Numbered from the stretch's first letter, positions 35,601 through 47,724 are shown. The stretch is DNA of 64,000 bases from Ophiocordyceps camponoti-saundersi (nom. inval.) (GCA_003339415.1 PDHQ01000007.1:248001-312000), one strand, 5' to 3'. The notes: a model not told the origin generated them from the sequence alone. Numbers and translations are program-made.

Positions 35601-36438
35601 AAGGAAGAAGGATAAAAAAGTCACACTGTGCGGTGCGGCCCGCCCACGTGGCGTTTCCCGCCCGTCCCCGACACGGTGCCCAAAGGGCCAATGTCGTACT
35701 CCGTACAGTGCTACAGTAGGTAAATACCTACCTCCTAGCTCCGCTGCCGACCATCCGTCCGTCCGTCCAGGTTTGAAACCTCAAATCTCACTGGTAGAGC
35801 AAACAGTAGAGCAGCACCGGGAGCACTAACAACCATCTACCCAACCAACACTCCCCCCAATCTTCACACCCTGGTGTCCGTACGGCGTATCACCGTTGAT
35901 GATGATGATGATCCCCCAAGACGCCTCCCAAGGCCAACCTACATACCTCCATACATACATATGTACACAGGTCGCGAGTGCCCATCACGCAGGTAGTCAA
36001 CGAAATCCTAACGCAGAGAGCCGCAAAGGTCCAAGGTCCAAGGTCTGTCCATCTACAGTCTATAGATAGTCTAAGCCATCGACGTCGCAATCGCGCCCTT
36101 CACCTCTGGCTGTAAGAAACATCTTCAACTCCTTGTATATACCATCATCTGTATATAAATACCCAACTTTTTCCATCGCTCCCCGACAAGACACAGCGTA
36201 TCATTCCTCATGCCAACTTGCGAATCCTCGTCATCCAAAAGAACGCCTTCCGCCAAAGCCGATTACCCAAAATAACCCCGTTCCTTGGCTGTTGATCCTG
36301 ATGCCCATCTCTTTCTGAGACCTCCCCTTCTTCCGGACTGTATGGGAGGCAAGAACAGAAAAACAGAACAAGGGAAAGAAGAAGAGGAAGAGAAAGAGGA
36401 AGAAGAAGAAGAAGAAGAAGAAGAAGAGAAAAATAAAA
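32690..36438. other. 3.7 kb non-coding region upstream of the XlnR-type gene
   Basis: This is the upstream region of the XlnR-type gene and 3' flank of the nitrate regulator. It contains A/G-rich and T-rich tracts, a (CATC)n array at 35396-35425, TACA/TATG tracts near 34660-34690 and 34760-34780, and an A/G tract at 36373-36430. Frames up to about 137 codons occur but are low-complexity and unsupported. No coding gene is seen; a long leader or non-coding transcript cannot be excluded. Confidence 0.5.
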
Positions 36439-39190
36439 TCATCCCAGGCCCGGCAGCCATCCTCCTTTATCACTCATCGCCGCCGTCGTCAGACCATTCA
36501 GGGGCGGCGGCAGAACTGGCGACCCATCATCGCCGTTGCCGTCCTGCCCCTGACCACCACCACCACCACCACCACCACCAAAGGCGGCGAATACCGAGCC
36601 TGCCCCCCCGCCGCCTACACCCCAACCCTCAAAGTTGTGGTGCCACCTCGCGCTGTCCGTCAGGATCCAGTGCTGGCCGTTAAAGGCCATGGCCTGCTGC
36701 TGCTCGGGGGACACGTGTCTGCTGTCGCTCTGAGGCGCCGCCACCACCGCCGCAGCCGCCGCCATCGCACAGACGCCCACGTTCGGTGGAAGCAGTGACG
36801 ACGAGTCGTGCGCCCACCCGTCGAGCATGTCGGCCCGGAAGTCGGCCGCGCCAAACGCAAGTTGCTGCTGCGAAGCCACCGGTAAAGATGCCGGCAACGC
36901 CGTCATGGAAAACGGGCCAGCCGGTGAGGAGCATCTGTTCTCCGCTGCCGCCGCCGCCGCCGCCGCCGCCGCCAACGACGGAACCAGGGAATCGTCCGAG
37001 TGCGTCGGCGACGTGCGCGCGCTCGATGACTCGGGCGACGGCACCTCGGACGTGCTGAAGTGACCGTACTTTTCGTCCGCCCGCCTCAGCACGCTCGCCG
37101 CATCCTCCGGCAGCTCGCACTTCCACTTCCTGGCCAGCACGCTGAGAATGCTGAGCGTCCGCCGGGCGCAGAGCCAGTCCTCGGCCATCTCCTCCAGGTG
37201 CTTGACGCCGTGGGTTATGTCGCGTCTGGCGCTCTTGTCGGGAAGATTGAGCAGGTGGATGGTACAGGCGCTGTGCGTCATGTACACGGCAATGTTGCAG
37301 ATCTGCCGCAGGTTGTACGTCTTTTTGTACTGCCGCATGAGCTTGGAGATGTCGCCGGCGTGCGTCGTACATATTCTCCGCGGTGACACGTGAGGGGGCA
37401 GCGGCGAGGCAGAAGCCGAGTATTTGAGGAACGGGCGGAAGAGGTGAATGTACTGGAGATGGTAGAACATGCTGGCTCCCGTCAGCTCACCCTGGTCAGC
37501 GCCATCCCAGAGAGGAGGAAAAACCGTGAGGGGAACAATAGATGGGGAAAGGGGAGGGGGATAGGAGGGGTTGGGTATCTCACTGTATCAGAGTCACATG
37601 AGGCAGCTGGCCTTCCCTCGGCTCAAACTCCTTGGGCAGCCGACGATGCCACTCCTCGAGCCGCTGATGAATCTCGCCGAGCATCTTCAGCTCGGCCGTC
37701 TTGCCGCGCGACCTGCCGATGTGGTTGGGGTGGTAGAAGAAGATGAGGAGGTCGCTGCTGATCTCGGACAGGCTCGACAGCAGCAGAGCCGCCGCCCGCG
37801 TCCTCCACGGCTGTTGGTAGGACGGGCTGCGGCCGTTGTCGGTGATGGGCGACCACAGGGTGGCGTCCTCGTCCGGGAAGACGTCAAACTTGGACACGTT
37901 GGACGAGCTCCGCGGCAGCTGAGGTAGGCGACCCAGGTAGTTGGACCAGCACTTGTCGAAGAAGAAGCAGCCCCAGAAGGTAATCTTCCTGGCGTCGATT
38001 TCGTCGTCGCTGAGGAGCTGGCTCGAGGCGGCGCCGATGTCGAGGTTGAGGCCGAGATCCTGAGCCATGCGGAAGCTCATGCCGCTGTAGACCCAGCCCT
38101 TGGACTCGCGAGCGCATCCGGCCTCGCGGACGGACATGAGGGCTAGTGCCTGGACGGTGGCGAGGCGTGGCTTGGCAAACTCTTCGTTGGCGAGGACCAG
38201 ACGCTCGGCCTCGTCAAAGAAGTGGTCGCCCTTGGTGCGGCTGATTCCCGGGGTGGCGTAGGCTCCGGGCACGTCGGTAAAGTGGCAGCCGAGAGCAAGG
38301 ATGGCGTTGACCAGCAAGGGGGAGCAGTGAGCGGTGACGGCAGGTTCCACGGCAGAGGCGCCCTTTGCGAAGTCACGCCAGAAGAGTTTCTTGGAGAGGG
38401 TGGTGAAGTAGGCGTAGTGGTAGTTGAAGTAGAGTTGGATGAGGTGCATGATGAGGGGAGCGTCGGCGGTGACGCGGGTCCACGAGGTGACGGGATCCAG
38501 GTCTCGGGGTTGCTGGCGCAGGTAGCATTCGGCGAGCGGCTCGTCGGGAGTGGGAAGATAGATGAGATGAGAAGTGCCGCCGATGAAGCGAACAGAGCCG
38601 TTTTCCAGTCTGAGCTCGCCCATTTTGCGAGCCAGCTCGGCTTCTCCTTGCAGAGGTGGTGGAGGGGAGGCGAAGTCGATATCGTCAGGATGGGGTTGGT
38701 GATGGTCTCGGTGGCGGTCGTTGCGGTGGTGGGGGTGGTGATGGTGATGATCGTCGTCATCGGACTGTTGAGGATTGACGATGCAAGAGGGGGAATCGAC
38801 GATTTGCTGAGCCATGTCATCAAGGCTGTCACAGGCACGAACCTTTTTGACGATGTCGGGAACCTGATCCTCAGCGGCATTGAGAATGGCCTCGACGATG
38901 ATGTGCAAGGTTGAAGTGCGAGCCTTGATGCTATCAGCTCGTTCACGATAGACGCCTTTCCGACGATGATCCGAGCTGGGATCGTAGATGCACTCGGTGC
39001 CGTAGACGCTGGCGCAGGCGGCGCAACTTGGCAGTGCGCCATCGCATTTAGACTTGCGCTTCCTGCAGGCGATGCAGGCGGTGCTGATGCATCGTCTCTT
39101 GTGACCTGAGGCGTCTGCGGCCTGTCGCTTGGTGGTGGTGGTGGAAGAGATGGACGATTTGCGGCTGCTGCTGACGCCGGGGGAGGGCAT
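36439..39190 (-). CDS. nirA: NirA/NIT-4-type nitrate assimilation regulator
   Basis: CDS complement join(36439..37471, 37584..39190), 879 residues. The start at MPSPGVSSSRKSS was chosen; the frame is open a further 31 codons upstream. The zinc cluster is C39-x2-C-x6-C49-x6-C56-x2-C-x7-C67 within ACIACRKRKSKCDGALPSC, followed by SDHRRKGVYRERADSIKA. The long middle domain carries ECYLRQQPRDLDPVTSWTRV and MSFRMAQDLGLNLDIG. After the 112-bp intron come FYHLQYIHLFRPFLKY, SPRRICTTHAGDISKLMRQY and THGVKHLEEMAEDWLCARRT. All these are hallmarks of NirA of Aspergillus and NIT-4 of Neurospora, which bind promoters of nitrate and nitrite reductase genes with the GATA factor AreA/NIT2. The C-terminal 150 residues hold Ala, Gly and Gln runs. 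An N-terminal His-rich stretch lies near residues 155-175. Confidence 0.92.
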
Positions 39191-39425
39191 GACGAAGAGG
39201 AGGAGGAGACGATGATGAACGGATGATGGGAGAAGCAGGAGACGAAGAGGAAGAGTGCCGTGGCCGGGAGCTGGCAAGGGCAAAAGGCCCGCGACGACTC
39301 ATTGAGTCTCGCCGGTTCTGAGGCTGTATGTTTTTTTTAATCGGTGACTTGTATGCTTCTTTCTCTCACTTGCTGATCAGTTTGAAGGAGGTTGAAGAAA
39401 AGGAGGAGTGAAGATATGAATAGAA

Positions 39426-39526
39426 GGATAGAGGTCGGATCTTGGGGGTTGAAGGACGAGGAGGAGGAGGATAAGGACGAGGCGAGGAGCGAGGTGAGGA
39501 GAAAGAGGAGGATAGGATAAGGATAG
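39426..39526 (-). promoter_or_regulatory. Cluster of five GATA cores upstream of the nitrate regulator
   Basis: GATA cores lie at 39427, 39470, 39511, 39516 and 39522, 237-332 bp upstream of the nirA-type start. AreA/NIT2 factors bind HGATAR; here the preceding base is G in each case, so the sites are outside the strict consensus and the cluster may only reflect purine-rich sequence. Confidence 0.3.
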
Positions 39527-39611
39527 GATGAGGGAGGGGCAAGAGTGGGGTTGGGGGGTGCTTTCCTGGGGGAGGGGCTCAGAGGATGTATGTATGTAGG
39601 AGATGGACGTA

Positions 39612-39703
<92 letters not shown>
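39612..39703. repeat. Poly-G tract, 91 of 92 bases G
   Basis: 46 G, one A at 39658, then 45 G. It is probably a sequencing or assembly artefact, although shorter poly-G tracts also occur in this window. Confidence 0.9.
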
Positions 39704-39704
<1 letters not shown>

Positions 39705-39984
39705 TGTGAGGAGGATGAGGAGGAGGGGAAAGAAGCAGCCAAAGAGAGAGAGAGAGAGAGACAGAGAGAGAGACAGAGAGAGAGACAGAGAAGAAACCGT
39801 GAGTGAAGGAGTCGAATACAGAGAGACAGAGAGATGTAAGTGTTGGGAATACTGCCTGACATCCACACTCAACAGCGTGCCAGGTACGCTATACACCTCC
39901 TCACTCTCTATCTATCTTTCCATCAATGAGTCAACTCGGACGATTGATGCTGCTGGTTTAAAACTAGGTAGACTCGGTCAACTA

Positions 39985-40057
39985 CCATCATCATCATCAC
40001 CATCAACATCAACATCAACACCACCACCACCACCACCACCACCATCACCATCATCAC
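39985..40057. repeat. Trinucleotide (CAN)n microsatellite
   Basis: An imperfect run of CAT, CAA and CAC units, including about ten CAC units in a row. Non-coding. Confidence 0.9.
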
Positions 40058-42489
40058 TATACCCAGGTAGGCAGCTGAGGTTTTACTTACCAGCACCCCC
40101 CTCCCTTTCTCTCTCGTGAGAAAACAGTCTTGAAGCTTAAAATGATACTTCCTTACTCACTTAACGGGGGGTGGAGGAAGGGGATTCTTATTCAACACTT
40201 TGCTCCCCCCCTTTTCTTCCTTCTGAAGCGAAGGAGGTGACAAATAATTCCCTACCCTACTTCTTTTCTTCTTTCCCTATCCCTTCTCCCCATTCTCCAA
40301 CCTGCTCTCATCTACTTTTCTCTTCGTCTACGAATAATATCGGACCTCCTCATTCATGAAGCCATCTTTCGTCTATCCCCCCCTCCCTTGTCTTATCATC
40401 ATCCCACCCCCGTTAAAGATCGGGTCCGTCTAGCTGGGGTTTTTTTTTCTTTTAGCTGTTGTTTGTATTCTTCTTGGGGCTCCGTCTTTCGCTCCGCTCC
40501 GGTCCACTCGGTTCGCGCCGAGCGGCCTGTTCGGCAAGGGGACGAAACACACACGCACACACACCAAAAAGGGAGAGGAGGGTGGTCTCGCCTTTGAACC
40601 TAGTTGCCGCTCACTCACTCACTTACTCACCCTCAGCCATCTCACTCTCACTCACTCTCTCTCTCTCTCGGGTTGAACGGGTGGTTCAGATCCCGAACGC
40701 CTCCTTTCTTCCCATCCGCCTTTTCTTCCCAAACTTCGTCTAGGGTGTTCTTACCATCTGTTGGGCCGTAAGTAACTCGAATCATGTCAGTTCAGTGACA
40801 AGAGAGGATGGTCGTACTGTGTAGCACGGCTGTATCCCCACTGTAGTCTGCAGCACACATACATACAGTACATACATTCACAACCTCTCCTCTCAGCTCT
40901 GACCCTCAACACTGCAGTAGGCTTCACTGTTTCATACATACCTACATACATATATGCATAGGTACAGGCACATACACACGTATGTATGCCCGTCTCAAGC
41001 AAGGGACTGCACATCCGCCATCTATACGGATACAACCCCCATAGCTGCACATCGCAACCCAGAGACCCGGTGCTCTGCAGGCTATCTACCTACCTACCTA
41101 CATTACATTACATCACATACCCATTACATCATATCCGCTTATCGTCGGATATCCCAGGGATAGGTTCGGGTATACATAGAGAGTCTTGGCTTTCTACTCA
41201 ACTCAAGGCTCCGAGAGGGCGTCTCGCCGAGCCATCAGATCATGGAGAACAACCTTGTCCCATCATCCATACATACATACATATGTATATATGTCTTGTC
41301 TGTCTGTCCATCTACCCACGTGCATACAATGTGGTATACATACATACATACAATACTGTCATACATACACACATACACGTGTGTTAGACTAAATCATCTC
41401 CCCCCCCCCGGCCCGATATAAAACATGGCCTGACGAGACCCTTCCACGTGGCTCTCCCTTCTTCTTGTCTTAGCCCTCAACCGCCCTCGTTTCTTCGCCT
41501 CAGCTCTTCTTCCCCATCAAGATGCCGGTTGGCGTGCCAAGACGAGACACTAACGGAGAAAAACTAACACGATCCCCCATCCATCATCCGCTCCGACTGG
41601 GCCGAGACCGACGGGGGCTGCCTTACGGCTTACTTTGCTTGCACCGTATGTACGCACAGTATGGACGCTTTCAAGCGATTCAGTCTCCCTCTCCTCATCG
41701 TTGTTAAGCACTCATTCGTGCATCAAGCGCATCTCCAGTTCGCATACAGACACGGATACAAACAATCACATATGTACACTTTATAATAACACCTCTCTCA
41801 TCTGCCTGAAACTGTCCTTTTCATCTCATCATCACAGAATTACTCTCCTATCAGTCTCTTACCTCACTCATCCAAACCCTCTGTGACAAAGGATTCGATC
41901 CCACCAAAATATATGCTTCGGATCTGCATCCAACCACTGCAGCTTCAGCCATGCTAGCCCCAACAACCGTGCATAGCTATGCTCAAGTGCTTGCAGCAAA
42001 GCTATACCCGAACCCCATCGGCTATATGTATGAATGCATCTTGTTCACAAGCACATCGTGTACCAGTAGCTCTGCCCTTCTTGTAGGTAGCTTTGGTTGC
42101 CAAGACCTTGTGCTCCCTTTCTTCGCTTATCCCGAACGTTGGTAAGCCGAACCGTAAGGAACAAAAGTGGTTTGATTTGAGAATCAGCTTCCTTCAGTGC
42201 TTAGTCTCCGCCACCATCCTACCTGATAACTAGGTAGGTAGGCCCATTTCGTGAGTTGTGCCGCCAACTCCGCCAGTCCCCTAAGCCCTAATGCCGCGCT
42301 CTCGTGCCTGTGACAAGAACATCTCCGACCCGGCAGGTCTCAAGTCGCAATCGAAGCGTCAATGCGGTGCGCACATCCTTCCCCGTGACGGCAGTCGTCC
42401 AAATGCAGGGCACGCATCCCAAGTCTCTCTCTCTCCTGCCATCCTCCCACGCTCCCTTCGAATGAATTCACCACCTGCGTTCATTGTTG

Positions 42490-44149
42490 TTAGCCACGCT
42501 CCAGGTACCAGTTATGTGCCAGCTGGCTCGTCAAGTAATTGAAAGGCGTAGGCACCTCCGCCAGCCCTTTCCTCGCTACCGGATGGCGGAGGTACACAGC
42601 CGCACAGATGTAAGGGTTGACCTCGAGATATCGCGGAATGAAGCAAAAGGCCGACATGAAAGGTCGCGGTCGCCAGGGCATAACATAGGGTTCCTTTCCG
42701 GTCGGCGTGTTGTTGCTCACCTCCTCAATCTCCCTCACCAGTTCGAGTACCTCGTCCCACGTAAAGAGCACAGGACCAATGTACATTTCACCCAATTTCT
42801 CCATCTCTGGAATGTCCAGAATGTTCATCCCAAGTCGGCATAGCATCTCAGCGTCAAGGGTGCTAGTCAACTCGCCATACCTTTTGGGATTCTGTTTCTT
42901 CAACCACGCCATCTTCAATCTCGGAATCCATTGAGGATTAGGAAAGAGTTGCCACAGCGCGTTGATCAATCGTCCAGCTGGCATCTCCCAGTCGTCAGGC
43001 AAGCATAACCACGACCTGGCAGTGCGTATGAGGAGCCGGATGCGTTGCTTCTCGTAGCAATCCTCCGATTCCCTGTCCTCCTTCTTCTTACGGGGCGCTT
43101 TCTCATCCTGTCTCTCTTGCCGTTTCTGGAAGACTGATAGAGCTCTCTCCAGAGCACTCTCGACCATCATTTGCCGCAGATATGGCTGCGTCACCGGCCC
43201 GTCACCGATCCTCGTCTTGTGCCTTTCCCAGACTTTTTTCCCCAGAAGCATCTCACCGTTGTCAGATGCCGTGGCTTGTACCAAACGACTCCACTCTTGC
43301 TTCAGAAGTCTATCGTCACCTCTGCGCCAGCTGGTAGGAGGTTTGATGCGGGGATCTTCCTGTGTCTTTTTCTGTGTCCCGGTTGCGTACATGACCTTTT
43401 CGACGTCAACTTCAAACATGTCGCCTGGGTTCAGTTCGTAAGCTGGATAGACCATCTGCGCCGTCCCCCACGTTAGAAAACAGATGTTCTGCAGCTACGC
43501 GTTTAGGAGCCCATCACTGACCTTTAGCCCATTGACCTTGACAGCACCGTGAACGCAAAACTGGCGCGCCTCACGAATACTGCTGGCGAACAAAGCTCGG
43601 TAGACGGCTGTTTCTAATCTTCGCTCCAGCGGCGCGTAAGTCATTTGCATGTAGGGTGTCATTTTGGAGTATTGCATCGCCAGCAGCTTGTTGACATCGC
43701 CCCTGCGCCCGGAGTAGGGATCCTCAGGCTTGTAAGTGGGGGCTTGGGAGAATTCTTCAGCCGTGACTGAGTTTGTTAACAGACCGGAACCTCGACCGGT
43801 GGCTTGTTCAGAGCCATCGTATGTCGCCAGATACTTGGGGGGCATGTCGACCACAGACAGGAGTCGGCGGGAGAATAGGCGCTTCCACTTCTTCTCTTGA
43901 ATATGGTCGCCGTGATAGGCTCTCGTTCTGGATTTGGCCGACCATTTCTGCTGGAAAAAGGTAGCCATCCGATTAATCATCGGCTCACGCCCGACCGAAC
44001 GGGAGAGGTTGTAGACGTTGTGCTTGTTCCATGTCTGGCGGAGTTTCTATTTGGGCAATCCGCCGTCAGTTACTGAAGTTGAAGCCGAGATTTTGCTGCT
44101 GCTGTCTTACAGGCTTATGAAGGTGATAGAAGCGCGGAACCCTGCGCAT
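42490..44149 (-). CDS. NAM9: Mitochondrial small-subunit ribosomal protein uS4m (NAM9)
   Basis: CDS complement join(42490..43455, 43522..44046, 44111..44149), 509 residues. Exon 1 encodes just 13 residues ([13 protein letters not shown]); exon 2 continues [22 protein letters not shown]. The introns (66 and 64 bp) begin GTCAGT and GTAAGA. The S4 RNA-binding domain is [20 protein letters not shown], then [13 protein letters not shown] and, across an intron, [10 protein letters not shown]. The large C-terminal extension, including a charged helix rich in Arg, Lys and Glu, is typical of fungal NAM9. The protein assembles into the mitochondrial ribosome; yeast nam9 was found as a nonsense suppressor. 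The N-terminus is basic, as expected for import. It is divergent from CTF18 with 338 bp between starts. Confidence 0.93.
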
Positions 44150-44487
44150 CTTTGCGATTGAGCTCTGTTGGACAGAGCTGAAGAGAGCATAAGAGCTTGA
44201 CGCCTGTCGCCGACGTTGACTGACTGCTGAGTTTTAGTCGGTTGGATGGAGCTCAGCTAGTCGGCTGTGGTTCCGGCAGATACTTCTTCCCGCTCCGATT
44301 CAGTACAAAATGTAATGTCCGGTCAAAGGTATTTCCGGGTGACGCGATCGGCGTAGCTCTGCCTCTCAACGCGTCTCGGCGATGAATTAAACGCGTCTTC
44401 CTTGGGCCTCCTTCATCGCCGTGTCCAGCGACCGGGGATTTTCTCCAGACGACTCTTTACCGTCAAGTGAGGAAAAATTCGTTCAGG
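44150..44487. promoter_or_regulatory. Divergent upstream region of NAM9 and CTF18
   Basis: 338 bp separate the two starts, so promoter elements are probably shared. No TATA box stands out and no gene is seen. Confidence 0.5.
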
Positions 44488-47400
44488 ATGCTCTCCACTT
44501 CCTCGCCCGTGACATTTCCTTCGAGCTCGCCCGTTGCGCAGCCTCCGCCCAAACGCCGTATAGCAGGGCCTTTCATCTTCGACGATGACGATTCTGAGGA
44601 TGAAGCAGAGAGCCTAGACGTTTCACACAAAGCAAAGAGGCGCATGCTGCATGCTCCAGTGGAAAAGGAAACCGCTCCAGACGCCAATGCAGAGAACACG
44701 GCGCACACTCAGAGCCAGAATGAGTCGCAGTCTAGCCGTACGGAAGCGCCTGAATTCCCGTCGCGGCTCACTTTCTGGCCCGATTCACCCGCCTTTCTGC
44801 CCTCACACTACAAGTCAAGAACTTGTAGCGGTCAAACCATCTCAATCAAGGAACGGCGCGCCACCGTCGCCCCAACCTACGAGTCCATGGTCGCTGCGAG
44901 ATCCAGAACGAAAGAAGGCAGGGCGATACGAAGTTACTACGGTATCGACATTCACGACTTGATTTCCCAGGCTTCTGCAGCGCCTAAACAGAATGAGCAG
45001 TCTCAAGCAAGCATCTTGGACGAACCCATGAACGCGGTAATGAAAGATCCTGCAACAGTGGCGGCGGGAAAGAAGTCGCAGCGAACGCTACTATGGACGG
45101 AAAAGTACCGCGCTCGCAGCTTCATGGATCTGTGCGGTGACGATGGCACGAACCGACTGGTGCTGCGGTGGCTCAAAAGATGGGATCCGCTCGTCTTTTC
45201 CCGCGCCGTGAAACCTCTCCACTCGGCCTCCCGAATACCGGGGAGCAAGTTCAAGGCAGCAGAGGAGGAGAAGCCGCATCGGAAGATACTCCTGCTCACG
45301 GGTCCGCCAGGCCTGGGAAAGACGACGCTGGCTCATGTCTGCGCAAGACAGGCAGGCTACGAAGTCATGGAGATCAACGCAAGCGACGATCGCAGTCGAG
45401 ACGTGGTCAATGATCGCATCCGCACAAGCCTCGGAACGCAGAGCGTCAAGACGGTCTCCAACACGAGTAGGGCCACGCAAAAGTCAGCCAGACCGCTGTG
45501 CGTCATCGTGGACGAGGTCGACGGCGTCACTTCCGGTTCCGGAACATCGGGCGAGGGCGGCTTCGTCAAGGCCTTGATCGACCTGATCCACATCGATGAG
45601 AAGAATGCGACTGCGAGTACAGGCCAAATTACAGAGGGTGGTCAGAGGAGGAGGAAGAAGAAAGGAGACGACTTCAGACAGATGCGACCTTTAATCCTCA
45701 TCTGCAACGACGTCTATCACCCGTCCCTCCGACCCCTGAGGCATTCCAACCTAGCGGAAATCATCCACGTCGGACGGCCATCAATGGACGCAGTCGTCGT
45801 CCGGCTCAAGACCGTGTTCGAAAAGGAGAGTATCCCATGCGAGAAAGACGCCGTCAGAAAGCTCTGCGAAGCCGCCTGGGGCGTGACGGGCTACGGAGCA
45901 GATACGAAACGAGGCGCGGAGAGTACGGTCGAGGGCGACTTGCGTGGAATCATGGTGGTGGGCGAATGGGTAGCCGGCCGGTTCCGGACATCATCGTCGT
46001 CGTCGTCGAGGACAACAAATCCTCATCAGGTGATGACAAGACACTGGGTCGAGACAAAGGTTCTTCAAGACGTGGCGAACGGCGCCGGCGGAGCTCGCGG
46101 CATAGGTCACGGCAACGTCAGGGATATCGTCACCCGTCTCTTCCAAGAAGGCGCCGGCTTTCCAAAGCAAGCCCTCGAAGCAAGCAACGACAAGACCAAC
46201 GCCTCTAAAACAAGACACGAGAATCCACGAATAGAACACGGAATAGGCGAACAGCTGAAGCGGCAGTCAACAGAGCGTCTAAGCCAGATGATCAACACAA
46301 GCGGAGAAATCAACAACATAATCACAAGCCTATTCGCAGAATATCCGAACCGAGACTTCAACGACGACTGCTACCTCACGAAGCCAAACCAAGCCTACGA
46401 CTGGCTTCACTTCCACGACGTGTGCCAATCCAGGCTCTACTCAAGTCAGGAATGGGAATTAGCCCCCTACCTATGCCAACCCATACTCGCATGCCACCAT
46501 CTCTTCGCCTCGCCCAAGCGTCATCATCACCACCAGCCACAAGACCGCTTCACCTCCGACAGACGCAAAGCAGGTGAAAAAGACGAGAGCGAGGATCCAC
46601 CGCCAACACCCTTCTCCGGCCCAAGAGCAGACCACCAAGCCCGCGAGGCAGAACGCCACAACAGGGCTCAGCTCCAATCCCTCCACGGCCAGCTTAACCC
46701 CTGGCTGATGCGCGCGTTTCGCAGCGCAGACGATCTCGCCGCTGACTTCATCCCCTATCTGGCTCGCATCCTGTCTCCGGACGTGAAGCCCGTCGTCGTG
46801 GGCGGCAGTCAGGGCGGGGCCATGGCCAGCGTCCGGCGCGAGGTCGAGAAGGTTAGGGTGAAGAGGGCGTCTCAAGTCCTAGCCGAGACGGGCATTACGC
46901 TGCAAAAGGGAAAGGTTGAGAGCGATGGACGAGGACCTCAATATGTCTATCGCATGGATCCGTACGTTTTTCTTCCTTTCCTAGTTTCCCTCATCATTCG
47001 TCTTGCTTCCTCGTCTTTCCCCCCCCTGTCGAGTCATATAGCTAACACCTCCTCTCCAACACAGAGACATAGACGCCCTCTCAACCTTCGAAACAAGCAC
47101 CTCCCCCCCACACCCACCAACCCGCTACGCCATCCGCCAAGTCCTAGACCAAGAGCTCCAAAGGACCCTCTCAGAACGAGAAGCAAGCGCGCGCCAAGCC
47201 CGGTTCCAAGCCGGCGGCGGCGGCAACCCATCTCTTCCCCACTCTCTCCAGCCGCTGTCGACGACGAAGATGCCATCCGCGTCTTACCGTCCGACGAAGG
47301 CGGCGCCGACCGTGAAGAGGGACTTCTTCGGCCGCGTCATCGTCGAGGTGGGAAACGAAGGAGACGGAGGAGCTTCTGGGCGGGGAAACGGAAAGGTCAT

Positions 47401-47491
47401 CGGTCCCAAGGTTTGGGTTACATATCATGAGGGCTTGAACAACGCGGTGCGAAAGCCGATTTCTCTGCATGAGTTGTTGCGCGGGCTGTGA
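44488..47491 (+). CDS. CTF18: CTF18, large subunit of the alternative RFC clamp loader
   Basis: CDS join(44488..46961, 47065..47491), 966 residues. The N-terminus has an acidic motif FDDDDSEDEAES and then LWTEKYRARSFMDLCGDDGTN. The AAA+ core shows Walker A GPPGLGKTTLAHV (Gly272-Thr280 region), INASDDRSRD, Walker B VIVDEVDGV, and a sensor region ICNDVYHPSLRPLR. The C-terminal tail after the intron has KRDFFGRVIVEV and VWVTYHEGLNNAVRKPISLHELLRGL, which in this family binds Ctf8-Dcc1 and DNA polymerase epsilon. With RFC2-5, Ctf8 and Dcc1 it loads PCNA during replication and supports sister-chromatid cohesion. The intron is 103 bp (GTACGT, CACAG). It is convergent with the next gene, 233 bp apart. 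Confidence 0.94.
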
Positions 47492-47724
47492 CGGAGTCTT
47501 GGGGTTTTCTCACTTGTCCTTGTCTCCGATCATCATCTAGTATCGTCAAGCGATGAAAGACCCGTTCAAGGTTGTTATAAGCTGTCAAATGCAACGAGAA
47601 CCATGTCTCGACGTGCTATATATCCTGCAAACATTGCGGCTGTATACAAAAAGCGCTCTTCACGAAGAGAAATGAAGACATAGAAGATGGACACGAAGGT
47701 GAGAAACAACGGATAATTCATCAT

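Larger units (their letters stand above)
39191..42489. other. 3.3 kb non-coding region upstream of the nitrate regulator
   Basis: It holds the upstream region of the nirA-type gene and the 3' flank of NAM9. It contains a GATA cluster, an extreme poly-G tract, a GA array (39742-39791), a CAN trinucleotide array (39985-40057) and TACA/TACC tracts near 40930-40990, 41090-41130 and 41270-41370. A 61-codon frame at 41522 behind a TATAAAA box is discussed in the findings. No gene is firmly supported. Confidence 0.5.

Noticed and set aside
39579..39896. Poly-proline and poly-glycine frames around the poly-G tract
   Set aside because: Direct translation of a homopolymer and GA repeats; probably artefactual sequence.
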